A stretch of 64,000 bases of DNA from Fluviicola sp. (GTDB lineage: Bacteria > Bacteroidota > Bacteroidia > Flavobacteriales_D > Crocinitomicaceae), in assembly GCF_029266855.1 (NCBI RefSeq), contig NZ_JAQSWB010000001.1:1137475-1201474 (forward strand), in the 5' to 3' direction. Within the stretch, counting starts at the first letter, position 1, and every line of letters starts with the position of its first letter. Positions 37,100 to 47,238 of the stretch are shown here, in pieces. The translations under genes and the position numbers were made by a program. Below the pieces are notes generated by a model, which did not search any database, was not told where the DNA came from, and saw only the letters and a program-made list of their open reading frames with translations.

Positions 37100-40000
37100 T
37101 TATTTGATAAAACGAAGTGTCGAATTCGAACCTGATAAAGTAATGTAATAGGTCCCGGATTGCAGATTATTCAATGAAATTACCTTTGCATTTGGGGATA
37201 TTTTCCCGGTTTGCACCAATTTCCCGCTAACATCTGTAATTCTGTAATCTAGAGTTCCAGTCTTATCACTTACAATATTCAAAAGGTCACTTGCCGGATT
37301 CGGATAAATACTGAACGTCTGCTCACTTTCTATCATTCCTGCAGTTGAAACCACGTATACCGCACTGATTGCCTCACAACCGTATTCATCTGTATAGACT
37401 ACCGTGTAATTTCCATTCTGAGTGGGTACAAAGCTGTCCGCTGTTGCATTACTGATCGGATTCGTATTTAAACGCCATTGGTTACCGGTACTCATTGAAG
37501 AATAAAGTGTTCCGTTTGAAAAACTGATTACAGGCTGAACATCACCTCCCACGATTATTTCAATCGAATCTGTGCGGACGCAACCAAAGTTATCAATCGC
37601 TTCAAGGACGAAAAGTCCCTCCTGGGCGGTTATTATTAAAGCATTTGTTTCACCAGTCGACCAATTAAAGCCTGAAAAATTCAAACTATCGGATGGATAC
37701 AATTGAATGGAATTCCCGATGCAGATCACCGTATCCGAACCCAGAGTAAAATTAGGCTGCTGTAAATGATATGTTGTAATTAACTGATCATTCAAAGAAA
37801 ACAAGTCGATATCATTATTCGGAAGTTCGGTTGTTACATTTATCGTATGAACTTGTCCAAAAGTATGAGGAACCGTTGCCAGAACAAAACTTTCAAGCGT
37901 ATCTCCGTTTGCTAAAATTCCTGTCCAAACCGGTGTACTTACCACAACTCCATCTACCATTAATTCAAATTCCAATGAAGTAATGTTTTGAGTTCCAAAA
38001 TTCTTCACATCAACTGAAATTGCTGTTGTTGCGCATTCATGATCGAAGTGGAAATCCTGAATACCTGCATCCCTGAAGTTTTCTATTTGCAAAGTATCGG
38101 AATAAGATATGCAACCAATGGAATCGGTCATTGTAGAATAAAAAGCACCGAAACTGCTTAACTCCAAAGTGGTATCTGTTTCGCCCGGAAGCAATGAATT
38201 ATTATGATACCACGCAATTGCACCTCCGGAAACAGAAGTGAAAAGTGTATCTCCCACCTGAGTTAAGGATATGGCAACCGGTGTGCTTAAATTTACAACT
38301 ACAGTATCGGTAGAGATACAACCTGAAATATTGGTTCCTGTTAAAGTATACGTACCGCTGGAATTCACATAAATACTTTCACTCGTTTCAGAAGTACTCC
38401 ACATTAATCCAGTGAAAACGCCAGGAGAATTGTTACTCAATAAAACTGAATCAGAAGCACAACCAGTAAGATCATCTCCGAGATTAATTGTATCTGTATT
38501 TACAGCAGCTGTATAAATAACCAACGAGCTTGTATCATTTGGAATAAACTGATCAGCCAGAGTATTTGGCAAAGATGTAAGGGTTTTTACCTGATATATC
38601 TGTCCGTTTGTTTGTGCAAATCCTCCGATCTGGATCCAAGCTGTTGTATCCCCCGGGTACAGCACTCCGCTCCAGTCATACAGTGGTGATGGCATTCCAT
38701 TCGACACCGCCCCAAGTTTAAAGGAGGTAATTGTATCCAAACAATAATTAAAGACTTTTGCAAATACTTTTGCACTGTCACAATCGCTTTCCACTTTTGT
38801 TTGAATACTTCCGATATTTATCGGATCAAAATTTCCTTCATCGGCTCCTACTGTCGGATGGTTTCTCAAATCTCCGTCAATGTCATCTGGAACCACAGGC
38901 GCTGGAACAGCAATTCCCATTGCCAACTGCGGGTTCAAGACATGTAAATCTCTTTTTGAATAAAATAACGGATTGATCGAAACAGAGTTTGCATTCCAGT
39001 TTCCAGGCCAGATTCCCACACTCGCCATAACTGCAGGCGATGCTCCGCTGTAATAAAAATTATTGTGATCAAAATCGGAAAAAACGGTTGTATTCCAGTC
39101 AGTAGGGAAACTAAAAAATGCATACACGCTATCTGCCATTATGATATTGTTCTTAAAGCGGATATTCTGGGAAGCAGGTATTGGTCGGATTTCAACGGCT
39201 GCGCGGCAATACTTATCGTTCAGAGACCATGAAACTCCATACATATGGAAGGTATTGTACTGAAAATCCACATAGTTATTTGTATAGGTAACAAGTGCTA
39301 TTGTTCCCTGTCCGCCGCCGCCGGAAGCATATCCACAGGCTACAGACACAAAATTATTATGCACTTTGACTTTGTATGCAGGTGTTCCGTTCATACAGCT
39401 CACATGCATTGCTGTTTCCCCATAACGTCCCTCAATACGATTACTCATAATTTCAACCACTCCACCACAAAGAGTTGCCAGCAATGCTTCTGCATAAGTA
39501 GTCAGTCCATCAGTTAATATCAAGGAATCATTGGTGAAATAATTGTTTTTGATCTCCAGTGAATCTTCTATAGAATAAGCAACCAATGCTTTTTCCCTGA
39601 AATTGAAAAATTGATTGTTTTGAATACTCACATTTGAATCCTGAGATATTGCATCGTACCCGACACGCACACAGCTATACATTGATTTGAAGACACAATT
39701 ACGGATTTCAATGTTAGAAGACCTGTCAAACTCCAGTCCCTTACCTATCAGGTTGGTGTGTGAACGAAAAACACAATTTTCAATCGTAATGTGATTCGCC
39801 ATGTCAAAAGTAAGCATGTTGTTTTTGTTGCCCCAACTTGACAACAATAAACGCGTAAAGGTCATATAACGAAAAGTTAAATGCTTGGCTCTCCAGGTAT
39901 CGATCATCCATAAAGGAGAACTTGATGAATTTGAATAGCTCATTTCAACAGAAGTTGAATCCAGCGTTTCCGATTGAAAAGTGACTGTATTAATCCATGA

Positions 40001-41800
40001 CAAGCCATTCATGCTATTCCCATCGAAATTGAGATACTCATTATAAACTCCGGGACGGATATTGAAAACCACCGGACCACATACTCCACGCTGAATCAGT
40101 GCTGAAATACATGAACTGATTGTCGGGTAATCCGGACTTACTCCCCCCACCGTGTAAGAGCCCTGCATCATCGTGTAAACAGGCGTATTTGTATAGCTGT
40201 CATTCGAAGGAACGGCATCGACCTGACCGTTTGGTGAAGTTGTCCAGACAATAAAATTGTAGGTACTGCTTGGTGCAAAATAAAAATTCGAAAGTGTTAC
40301 AAATGCGCTGTCACCCGGGGAGACTGAACCGTTCCAGTTAACAACCGGCTGAACTATTCCATTCACACTCCAATTAACAGTTACGGAAGTCATATTGATA
40401 TCTCCGTAATTTCTGATAGCAGCTACCAAAGGAATTGTTCCGGAGCAAATCTGGGTTGGTATATTCATCAATTTAACTGCACCGGCTTCATGATCCGGAT
40501 TATCAAATTCATCTGCACCGATATCCGGAGTACCGGAGCGGATATCACCGTCCAAATCTTTCACCATTCCTGCTAATACCAAGGCATTGTTACTTGCTTC
40601 GATATCCGCAAAAATATGCAGGTTGTTCGTTCCGATAAAGTTGGTGATCGATTGATATGAATGATCATCGAAAGGTGTTATGTTTTGCCAATTAGTTAAG
40701 GTTGAATAGGACGATGTTCTCCAGATCAAATTCGTACTTGAGGCGGAATAATAAATATTGTAATCCGCCGTCAGATTGGTATTAGATGAAAAATATGCCG
40801 CATATCCGGTAGATGTGTTCTGTACAATGTTATTGGCATAACTCAAATTACAATTTTCACTGTAAAAAACCCCTCCGATACTGGAACTGCTTAATGCGGA
40901 ATACATGGTATTGTGAAACACATATACTTTCGGACAGTTGATTAAATGAAGTGCATAGCTGGTGGTCCCGTTTAGCATGTTTCCGGCTATTATTAACGAA
41001 TCCATTGAGGTCGTGAGGTGATCATTGATATCCAGTCCTCCACCTATCAGCGTATTATTAATCAATTTACTTTTCCCGTTGAAATAATCAAGATCCATTG
41101 GACCGTTGAAGGTATTCTGCATTATCTTGAATCGGTTCTGATAGGAAATCTTCATCGAATAAAGTGAACTGCTTCCCTGGTTGTATTCGATCACTGTTCC
41201 TCCTTCCAAAGTGGTAGCGTTCAACCCTGTCAGACCAATACTGGTATATCCGCCCACGATCTTATTATACCCGATATAATTTGCGGTATCGATGGTATTG
41301 GGTGAATAGATGACACTATAATCGTGACCTGAACTGATCCGTCCCAGCAATCTGCAATGCTCCACCCGATTATTGTTTGCGCCGTTTTCAAAAATAACTG
41401 TGCGACTTCCCTGGGAAGATGAAAGTTCACGTGCCAGGGTCAGGTGGCGTAAGGAAATATAATCCGCGCCATTCAGTTTACAGACATAATTATCTGCCAA
41501 AACCGTGTTATTGAATTCCCAGCGTACAAGTGAAGAATCCAAAACCTCACTTTGAAAAATAATGTTATTCGTCTGGGAAGCACCGGTAATTTGTGGAATA
41601 ATAACGTGTTCATTATAGATTCCGGAACGGATATTGAAAATTACCGGACCACTAACTCCTTGTGCAATGAGATCATTTACTGCAGCAGTAATCGTTGAAT
41701 AGTTCGGTGTCGTCCCGCCTATTGTGTAAGCACCATTTAGTTGGGAATATCCGGCATTTATTCCAAAAAATAAAGCGAAAAAGAATAGGATTGATCTCAT
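37100..41800 (-). CDS. T9SS type A cargo with two parallel beta-helix modules
   Basis: 1566-aa secreted protein with signal peptide MRSILFFFALFFGINAGYSQ. Two related modules each open with the same block: TIGGTTPNYSTITAAVNDL...GPVIFNIRSGIYNEHV near residue 27 and TVGGVSPDYPTISSCISAL...GPVVFNIRPGVYNEYL near 545, each followed by right-handed parallel beta-helix repeats (NNRVEHCRL, NIEIRNCVFKS, NQFFNF) and a GADE-containing close (DIGADEFDNPD, TVGADEGNFDP). CARDB-like and Ig-like domains follow. The tail FSIYPNPASDLLNIVS...SGTYYITLSG is a type A sorting domain. Beta-helices often bind or cleave polysaccharide, but no catalytic triad is visible. Confidence 0.88.
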   Translation of the reverse strand: MRSILFFFALFFGINAGYSQLNGAYTIGGTTPNYSTITAAVNDLIAQGVSGPVIFNIRSGIYNEHVIIPQITGASQTNNIIFQSEVLDSSLVRWEFNNTVLADNYVCKLNGADYISLRHLTLARELSSSQGSRTVIFENGANNNRVEHCRLLGRISSGHDYSVIYSPNTIDTANYIGYNKIVGGYTSIGLTGLNATTLEGGTVIEYNQGSSSLYSMKISYQNRFKIMQNTFNGPMDLDYFNGKSKLINNTLIGGGLDINDHLTTSMDSLIIAGNMLNGTTSYALHLINCPKVYVFHNTMYSALSSSSIGGVFYSENCNLSYANNIVQNTSTGYAAYFSSNTNLTADYNIYYSASSTNLIWRTSSYSTLTNWQNITPFDDHSYQSITNFIGTNNLHIFADIEASNNALVLAGMVKDLDGDIRSGTPDIGADEFDNPDHEAGAVKLMNIPTQICSGTIPLVAAIRNYGDINMTSVTVNWSVNGIVQPVVNWNGSVSPGDSAFVTLSNFYFAPSSTYNFIVWTTSPNGQVDAVPSNDSYTNTPVYTMMQGSYTVGGVSPDYPTISSCISALIQRGVCGPVVFNIRPGVYNEYLNFDGNSMNGLSWINTVTFQSETLDSTSVEMSYSNSSSSPLWMIDTWRAKHLTFRYMTFTRLLLSSWGNKNNMLTFDMANHITIENCVFRSHTNLIGKGLEFDRSSNIEIRNCVFKSMYSCVRVGYDAISQDSNVSIQNNQFFNFREKALVAYSIEDSLEIKNNYFTNDSLILTDGLTTYAEALLATLCGGVVEIMSNRIEGRYGETAMHVSCMNGTPAYKVKVHNNFVSVACGYASGGGGQGTIALVTYTNNYVDFQYNTFHMYGVSWSLNDKYCRAAVEIRPIPASQNIRFKNNIIMADSVYAFFSFPTDWNTTVFSDFDHNNFYYSGASPAVMASVGIWPGNWNANSVSINPLFYSKRDLHVLNPQLAMGIAVPAPVVPDDIDGDLRNHPTVGADEGNFDPINIGSIQTKVESDCDSAKVFAKVFNYCLDTITSFKLGAVSNGMPSPLYDWSGVLYPGDTTAWIQIGGFAQTNGQIYQVKTLTSLPNTLADQFIPNDTSSLVIYTAAVNTDTINLGDDLTGCASDSVLLSNNSPGVFTGLMWSTSETSESIYVNSSGTYTLTGTNISGCISTDTVVVNLSTPVAISLTQVGDTLFTSVSGGAIAWYHNNSLLPGETDTTLELSSFGAFYSTMTDSIGCISYSDTLQIENFRDAGIQDFHFDHECATTAISVDVKNFGTQNITSLEFELMVDGVVVSTPVWTGILANGDTLESFVLATVPHTFGQVHTINVTTELPNNDIDLFSLNDQLITTYHLQQPNFTLGSDTVICIGNSIQLYPSDSLNFSGFNWSTGETNALIITAQEGLFVLEAIDNFGCVRTDSIEIIVGGDVQPVISFSNGTLYSSMSTGNQWRLNTNPISNATADSFVPTQNGNYTVVYTDEYGCEAISAVYVVSTAGMIESEQTFSIYPNPASDLLNIVSDKTGTLDYRITDVSGKLVQTGKISPNAKVISLNNLQSGTYYITLSGSNSTLRFIK

Positions 41801-41890
41801 AAAAAAAAAGTTAGACCAAACAACTTCTAAATGAAACCCTGAAGGTGGAATCCAGGCTAACTAGGGTATTATTCAGGTTACTCGGCGAGG

Positions 41891-41898
41891 CAAATTTA
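41891..41898 (-). promoter_or_regulatory. -7 promoter element TAAATTTG of the beta-helix gene
   Basis: Perfect TAnnTTTG on the minus strand, 90 nt before the ATG at 41800. Unlike the other promoters here it leaves a leader of roughly 85 nt. Confidence 0.5.
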
Positions 41899-41965
41899 CG
41901 ACTTTAATTAGTATAAAAAAACAAATGCCAATTCCTAATCAGAGCAATAGTTACTGTTAATTTGA

Positions 41966-42964
41966 TCAGTTCTTTTCTTCTCTCTGCTCCCTTCTATCCT
42001 CTCTTTTCTCTTCCCTTTCGTCCTTTCTATCCTCCCTCTTCTCCATTCTCTTTTTCTTTTTGGCTTTCCTCTCACGTTTCTTTTCAGCCTTTTTCTTCTG
42101 TTCATTCACTATTTCCATATGACCGGAAGCAAAGATCACAGTTGGGATCCGTTTCATTTTACCTGCATCCAGATATCCACTGAGCATGATACGGAATGGT
42201 ACCCGGTCGTTATCACCCCAGATCTTAAAAATGGTGACCAGCGGCTGTTTCATTTTTATGTCCAAAGGGAATTTTATAATTTGAGAAGACTGTGGTTTGA
42301 TGGCAATATCTTTCCCCAATTTTCCTCTCGAGACCAAATCGTTACCCACAATCAATTCATACTGAATATCGTGAATATCCAATGATAAATTTTTCCCTTC
42401 ATTAATAACACCCAAAAAAAGATCTACATGAACATCCTTCTTGAACAATCTCAAATCGCTTTTCTCCGTCTTAATGACCTTAAATTGCGGAGGAACCGGA
42501 ACTTCGATTTTCTTGCTTCTGACAAAAGGAAGCCTAAAACCGGAGTAAACTATCGTTGCTTCAATTGTAAGTCCCGTAGAATCCTGATTTTGCAAGCTTA
42601 GGATCTTGTTGCGTGTATGACTGATCGGAATTTTAACCGCGAACTGGACTGAATCCGATTCTCCACTTTTCTGTTTCAGACCTACATACTGACTCGTTGA
42701 CACCAATTTGGTTCCTCCCAATGAAAGCTCGCAAACAACGCTGTCTATATTCATGTCGTAAGGTGCCTTATTGACAACAATTGTATTCACCTCCAAATAA
42801 GCAGTATCTGTATGAATATCTGCTTTAATCAAGGTGATTTCCGTTACTTGCGGAACCAGCAGGTTAAGCATTTTCTGTCTCTGAATAAAGAAATAGATGG
42901 CATAACCGACAACTCCCAATAACAAGATCAATAAAACATGTCTGAATCGGATTTTTAGCATCAT
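41966..42964 (-). CDS. Single-pass membrane protein with LEA-14-like domains and charged tail
   Basis: 332-aa protein. One N-terminal span (VLLILLLGVVGYAIYFFIQ) anchors it in the inner membrane. The outer part has two beta-sandwich-like units (residues of about 40-150 and 160-275), each with VxLxLxVxNxxxxxLxIxxxxYEL-type patterns as in late-embryogenesis-abundant 14 / water-stress proteins. The last 45 residues are almost only Lys, Arg, Glu and Asp (e.g. KRERKAKKKKRMEKREDRKD). Its ATG overlaps the stop of the preceding gene (ATGA), so the pair is co-translated. Function unknown. Confidence 0.75.
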   Translation of the reverse strand: MMLKIRFRHVLLILLLGVVGYAIYFFIQRQKMLNLLVPQVTEITLIKADIHTDTAYLEVNTIVVNKAPYDMNIDSVVCELSLGGTKLVSTSQYVGLKQKSGESDSVQFAVKIPISHTRNKILSLQNQDSTGLTIEATIVYSGFRLPFVRSKKIEVPVPPQFKVIKTEKSDLRLFKKDVHVDLFLGVINEGKNLSLDIHDIQYELIVGNDLVSRGKLGKDIAIKPQSSQIIKFPLDIKMKQPLVTIFKIWGDNDRVPFRIMLSGYLDAGKMKRIPTVIFASGHMEIVNEQKKKAEKKRERKAKKKKRMEKREDRKDEREEKREDRREQREEKN

Positions 42965-44214
42965 TTTTTCTTCTTCCTTTCACTTTTACGTTTGGCGCGT
43001 CTTTCTTTTCGGGCTTCTTTTTTCTTGTTATCCCCACTCCCAAACACTTTTTCCAGGAAAGTCTTTTTCCCGTCTTCCTGCAGGTTATTAATGCTAATGG
43101 AATTATCCATTGCGGGACGAAGAGCATGCAAAAAGGCATTGCGCAATACATAACTGATTGCTCTCCACTTATTTAAATTGACCTTATCGAACGTTCCTCC
43201 GAACTGAACCTTAGTAGCAAGCTGTTCCTTACTTTGATTCTGAAGAATTTCGGCCGCACTGGCAACAAGTGTTTCCCACAAAATCTGTTTGAAATCACCT
43301 TCCTGCTTATTCCATTGCACCACATCCAGATCTTTCAGGAATGGTTTTACATAACCTCCGAACTTGCCGTCTTTAGCAGCAAATTCACCATACATGCTAA
43401 AGGTACCTTTTTTTACATCAAAATTACCATATTCCCTAAGCATATCATTCAGCAACACCAGGTTCAGACCTTTCATGGCAGTATTCATGTCAAAGGTGGG
43501 AACTTTCGCCAGTCCGTCGAATTTCGCGTTTAGTGAAAACTTCCCTTCATATGCTTCCGCGGTTGCTTTAAGGGTTGCCGGAAGTATTTCCTTGCTATCC
43601 GTTACATTTGTCAGGTTGGTTGCCGTTATATTGATGTTTTTCATTGCAATATCCAGCTTTGGTTTTGCTTCCAGATCGCGGTAGTGGATCTCTCCGTTGT
43701 GGATATCAAAACGGTTGATCGTTACAGGCATCAAATCATCAACCAATTGTGCGAAATCTGCCGTATCTGCTTTTACATCTTCTCCCTTGTGCTTCTCTTT
43801 CACGAAATTCACAACCGGTTGCTCCACACTGATCTCACCAACTATCGAACCATGGAAAATAGCTTTCCATTCAATAGAAAGATCAATGGACGGAGATTTG
43901 AAGAAGGGAATCGTATCTTTCCCGGCACCTTTATCTACTTTTTTCAGAAGACGAATGTCTTTGATCTCGTAAGCTCCGCGGTACAGATGAATATCGATAT
44001 CTTCGACATGCCCGTAATACTCTTCGAGGTTTGCGAGTTTACCATTAACATACTTCAAAACGATATAAGGTAAAAAGAGTCTGAAAACAATCAGTACCAC
44101 AATGATCGAACCCCAGATAATCCGGCGTTTTCTTCTTCGCTTTTTTTTCTCTTCCGGTGTAAGTGCTTTTTTACGGTCTTTCCGGCTAATTGGTGCTCGT
44201 TTTTTTTCTTCCAT
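42961..44214 (-). CDS. AsmA/DUF748-like inner-membrane protein
   Basis: 417-aa protein with a strongly basic N-terminus (EEKKKRRRKRRIIWGS), one membrane span at about residues 33-52 and a long periplasmic beta-rich part. Blocks such as IDIHLYRGAYEIKDIRLLKK, SIDLSIEWKAIFHGSIVGEI, EQPVVNFV and RFDIHNGEIHYRDL are characteristic of the AsmA/DUF748 repeating-beta-groove family, whose larger members (TamB, YhdP) move phospholipid between membranes. This one is short, closest to DUF748. It also ends in a very basic tail (KERRAKRKSERKKKK). Overlaps the next gene by 4 bp. Confidence 0.78.
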   Translation of the reverse strand: MEEKKRAPISRKDRKKALTPEEKKKRRRKRRIIWGSIIVVLIVFRLFLPYIVLKYVNGKLANLEEYYGHVEDIDIHLYRGAYEIKDIRLLKKVDKGAGKDTIPFFKSPSIDLSIEWKAIFHGSIVGEISVEQPVVNFVKEKHKGEDVKADTADFAQLVDDLMPVTINRFDIHNGEIHYRDLEAKPKLDIAMKNINITATNLTNVTDSKEILPATLKATAEAYEGKFSLNAKFDGLAKVPTFDMNTAMKGLNLVLLNDMLREYGNFDVKKGTFSMYGEFAAKDGKFGGYVKPFLKDLDVVQWNKQEGDFKQILWETLVASAAEILQNQSKEQLATKVQFGGTFDKVNLNKWRAISYVLRNAFLHALRPAMDNSISINNLQEDGKKTFLEKVFGSGDNKKKEARKERRAKRKSERKKKK

Positions 44215-44481
44215 AACAATTATATTTTAATTGATGGCGATAACCTGCAAACCAAGTAAAGTGAGGTACGTTTAATTACATAGGAGAAAAGATACTGAAA
44301 AGGAACCTTTATTTTTTAGACAAGAAGTTAAATTATTCTAATTCCGGATTATCGGATGCCTGATTCCCGCGCAGCGGCCCAGGGAATTTTTGTTAAAATC
44401 AGTACAAATATCGAGATAAGTACGGGATATATAAGGTCCGGCAAGTAGGATGGTATTTATTCAGGATGTTCTAATAACTTG

Positions 44482-44539
44482 TTAGAGTTAGCGCGAATGA
44501 GACTCGGGAGCACGAGCTATGAAGTTCGCGCTAGCTTAA
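44482..44539. ncRNA. Structured intergenic element, long imperfect hairpin
   Basis: Arms TTAGAGTTAGCGCGAA (44482-44497) and TTCGCGCTAGCTTAA (44525-44539) pair over about 14 bp; the enclosed segment contains a second hairpin CTCG-N6-CGAG (44503-44516). It lies in the 340-bp gap 44215-44554, which otherwise holds no gene I can support, just after the end of the T9SS cargo gene on the minus strand. Could be a terminator-like element, a dispersed repeat or a small RNA; no T-run. Confidence 0.35.
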
Positions 44540-44554
44540 TTTCTATTAATCCGC

Positions 44555-46021
44555 TTACAACTTCATCAGCTTTGCTGTATACCAACTTCCATTCGACTGA
44601 CAACGCATAATGTAAGTTCCTTTTTGCCAGGAAGAAGTTTCAATGGAGGAAATTTGAGAACGGGATGTGTAGATTTGCTTTCCCGTAAGATCAAGAACCT
44701 CCATGTATTCAAGCGGTTCTGAGGCATCAATCTGAATTGATTCTGTAAAGGGATTCGGATAAATGGTGATATCCGTGTTATTTTCCAAATCCTCCACCTT
44801 TAAAATGCTGTAAATGATTGGATTTCCACTTGCCGGAAAAGCATAGTCATTTCCAAGCTTAACAATGAACAAAGAACTTCCGCCTGTGCTGAAACCGGGA
44901 TCCGTGTGATAACCAACCAACACTGCAAAACCATCGTTGGTTTGAATGATCTGATTCATTTGATCCTGGCCCAAACCGTTGTAACCACCTCCGTAACCAC
45001 CCCAGTAAAATGCAGAAGCAAATAGGTTAATTACGAAGTCTTCGCCTCCGGCATAGGAATATTGAGGATCATTTCCCTGCGTTACTACAAAATATTTATC
45101 TCCCGGTGCGGCAGTGTAATTAACGAATCCCACATACCTGCTCGGATGATCGGCATAGCTGTCATCTGTTGCAACAAAATCACCATCCGGGTTGAGAAAA
45201 ACACAGTAATTGTCTGAATCGGTCTTTCCGGTTTTCACTCCTTCTCCAACGCACTTCAAGGTATTTGAAACCAGCTGAATATCATTCAAAATATATTCCC
45301 CGTTACTTCCTGTCAAGGTGTCCCAAAGTAAAGTACCGTCAAAATGATAATATCCGATGTATGCTTTTGATTTTAATGAATCAGCCAAATATCCGGTACC
45401 AACAACTGCAAATGTGCTGTCGGTAACCAAAACCCCTTTATTCAGATAATCCAGGCCGATTCCACCTGCCTGATGGCTCCAAATCTCATTACCATCTTTA
45501 TCAATGCGTGTAAAATAGCGGTCAGCAACTTGCTGCTGGTTCGCATCCGATTCTCCTAACATGACAATACTTGTATCGGGCAGTAAAATGGCATCGTGAA
45601 AGCGTTCCCATCCACCGTTGTCATACCATTTTTCCCATTGCTGATTTCCAGCCAGGTCAGTAAAAACAACATATCCGTCAAAGCCTCCCGTGCCGTTACT
45701 GGAAGAAGTTCCAACGATATAGTATCCGTAACCCGGAACAAAAATCACTCTTCGTCCTTCCTCAAACTCGGCGCCACCGTATTCCTTAGACCAAACATGA
45801 AAACCTTGCTTGTTTAATTTCAGAAGGAAGGCTTGTGAGGGAGCATCTTCAAAACTGGAAGAAGAACCGGTAACAATGTAACTGCTGTCGGGCAGTTGTG
45901 CTACACCTTCTGCTTTGTCATATCCGCCGCCACCAAAAACGTGGTAAAATGCAATCTGTCCTTTGGATTCCAAAGAATATGCAAGCAAAAGCAAAACAAC
46001 TAAATATCTTAGAACACCCAT
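44555..46021 (-). CDS. T9SS type A cargo with beta-propeller-like repeats
   Basis: 488-aa secreted protein: signal peptide MGVLRYLVVLLLLAYSLESKGQ, then about six repeats of the delta-60/SBBP-like pattern (EGVAQLPDSSYIVTGSSSS ... FLLKLNKQGFHVWSKEYGG; FHDAILLPDTSIVMLGES ... RIDKDGNEIWSHQAGG), which usually form a beta-propeller. The end, ITIYPNPFTESIQID...KGTYIMRCQS, is a type A sorting domain. Last gene of a three-gene operon; its start lies 13 bp inside the DUF5723 gene, suggesting coupled translation. Confidence 0.88.
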   Translation of the reverse strand: MGVLRYLVVLLLLAYSLESKGQIAFYHVFGGGGYDKAEGVAQLPDSSYIVTGSSSSFEDAPSQAFLLKLNKQGFHVWSKEYGGAEFEEGRRVIFVPGYGYYIVGTSSSNGTGGFDGYVVFTDLAGNQQWEKWYDNGGWERFHDAILLPDTSIVMLGESDANQQQVADRYFTRIDKDGNEIWSHQAGGIGLDYLNKGVLVTDSTFAVVGTGYLADSLKSKAYIGYYHFDGTLLWDTLTGSNGEYILNDIQLVSNTLKCVGEGVKTGKTDSDNYCVFLNPDGDFVATDDSYADHPSRYVGFVNYTAAPGDKYFVVTQGNDPQYSYAGGEDFVINLFASAFYWGGYGGGYNGLGQDQMNQIIQTNDGFAVLVGYHTDPGFSTGGSSLFIVKLGNDYAFPASGNPIIYSILKVEDLENNTDITIYPNPFTESIQIDASEPLEYMEVLDLTGKQIYTSRSQISSIETSSWQKGTYIMRCQSNGSWYTAKLMKL

Positions 46022-47238
46022 GACAAACGAATTAATGCTGATTGACCATACCCTTTTTTAGATACCAAACCGTAAATATCGTCCGTACCCAATTGAACTC
46101 CGACCTTGTTTCCATGATACCCGAGCATTAATCCACCTCTTACAATTGAAGAACCTCCGAAAGCAGCATTGGCGGATACAGAAACACGTGGTACAAAACG
46201 ATAAAACAATCCCACAAAACCTGTCGGAACAATTCCAATTGTCGGGTAAAAACGAATCCCGAAGAAACTTTGTAATTTTTTAGCTGACTCGAGGTCCACT
46301 AACTTCATGATTTGAATGTATGCAGGAACCATCACCCAACGTTTCACTTCTTTCTTTTCTATGTTCAATGAGTCAAGCAGTGAAAAATCATCTCCGAAAA
46401 GGTTCCCGTTATTCTTGATCTGATCCAATGTAAAACCACTGTATCTGTAAGTTGAATCGGCACTATACTGTGTTTGAGGCTCAAACATGTAGGCTGCTCC
46501 TAAATTCTGAATCGAAAACTGGAAGGTTGCTGAATCCTTTAACCAGGGAACTTTCAGGTAAAAATCAAAATCTACCACAAAACCGAGACCTTTACTGAAT
46601 TCTTTTCCTTTTGAATAAGTCATATCACCGTTCAGGCGGAGACTTATGGAATCCAGGTTGGGATCTTGTGACAGTTTCCCTGTGCGGATATAGCCACCGA
46701 ATTGATTTTGTACATTCACCACATTCAGGGTCAAAGAACTTCCTGTTTTTTTATGGTAAAACCCAAACCCTGCTTTCTGGAACTGCATTCCTGAAATGCG
46801 GGTGCCTGTTAAGTTAGCCGTATCTGCTCCCAAATAGCTGTTACCGTAAAATGTCAGTTTGAAAGCGTCCTTCGTGTAATTCACATTTCCGACAAGGTAA
46901 TACCCTCCCTTTACCAGCCAGGAATACTTTCCGGATTTAAATAAATTCGTAGCACCCGAAACATAGGTAATTTCGCCTGATCCGAAAGTTCCGAAGCGAT
47001 TGTTTGCCCTGTGTGACTTAAGTGTTCGATCCTTCATTTCCGAATCGATGTAACCACCAAATGCTAAGGTATTTACGAATTCCTTCTTCATTGAAGTTCC
47101 CGTAGCATCAAAATTGCCATTAATGAGTAAACGATTGCTCTGTAAAAGACTATCCCTGAAAACAGGAAAGGTAGATTGAGAGAAGAGCGAATTACCTGCT
47201 GTAAAAATGAATATGACCGCAAAAAAGAGTTTGTTCAT
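46009..47238 (-). CDS. DUF5723-like outer-membrane beta-barrel protein
   Basis: 409-aa protein with signal peptide MNKLFFAVIFIFTAGNSLFSQ. Long series of amphipathic strands with Gly and aromatics (YSWLVKGGYYLVGNVNY, GLGFVVDFDFYLKVPWL, FFGIRFYPTIGIVPTGFVGL (20)), ending in ALIRLSWVF with a C-terminal Phe, the hallmark of outer-membrane barrels. It matches the DUF5723 (PorV/FadL-like) pattern including RFGTFGSGEI. The gene overlaps the lipoprotein gene by 1 bp (TAATG) and the T9SS cargo gene by 13 bp. Confidence 0.8.
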   Translation of the reverse strand: MNKLFFAVIFIFTAGNSLFSQSTFPVFRDSLLQSNRLLINGNFDATGTSMKKEFVNTLAFGGYIDSEMKDRTLKSHRANNRFGTFGSGEITYVSGATNLFKSGKYSWLVKGGYYLVGNVNYTKDAFKLTFYGNSYLGADTANLTGTRISGMQFQKAGFGFYHKKTGSSLTLNVVNVQNQFGGYIRTGKLSQDPNLDSISLRLNGDMTYSKGKEFSKGLGFVVDFDFYLKVPWLKDSATFQFSIQNLGAAYMFEPQTQYSADSTYRYSGFTLDQIKNNGNLFGDDFSLLDSLNIEKKEVKRWVMVPAYIQIMKLVDLESAKKLQSFFGIRFYPTIGIVPTGFVGLFYRFVPRVSVSANAAFGGSSIVRGGLMLGYHGNKVGVQLGTDDIYGLVSKKGYGQSALIRLSWVF

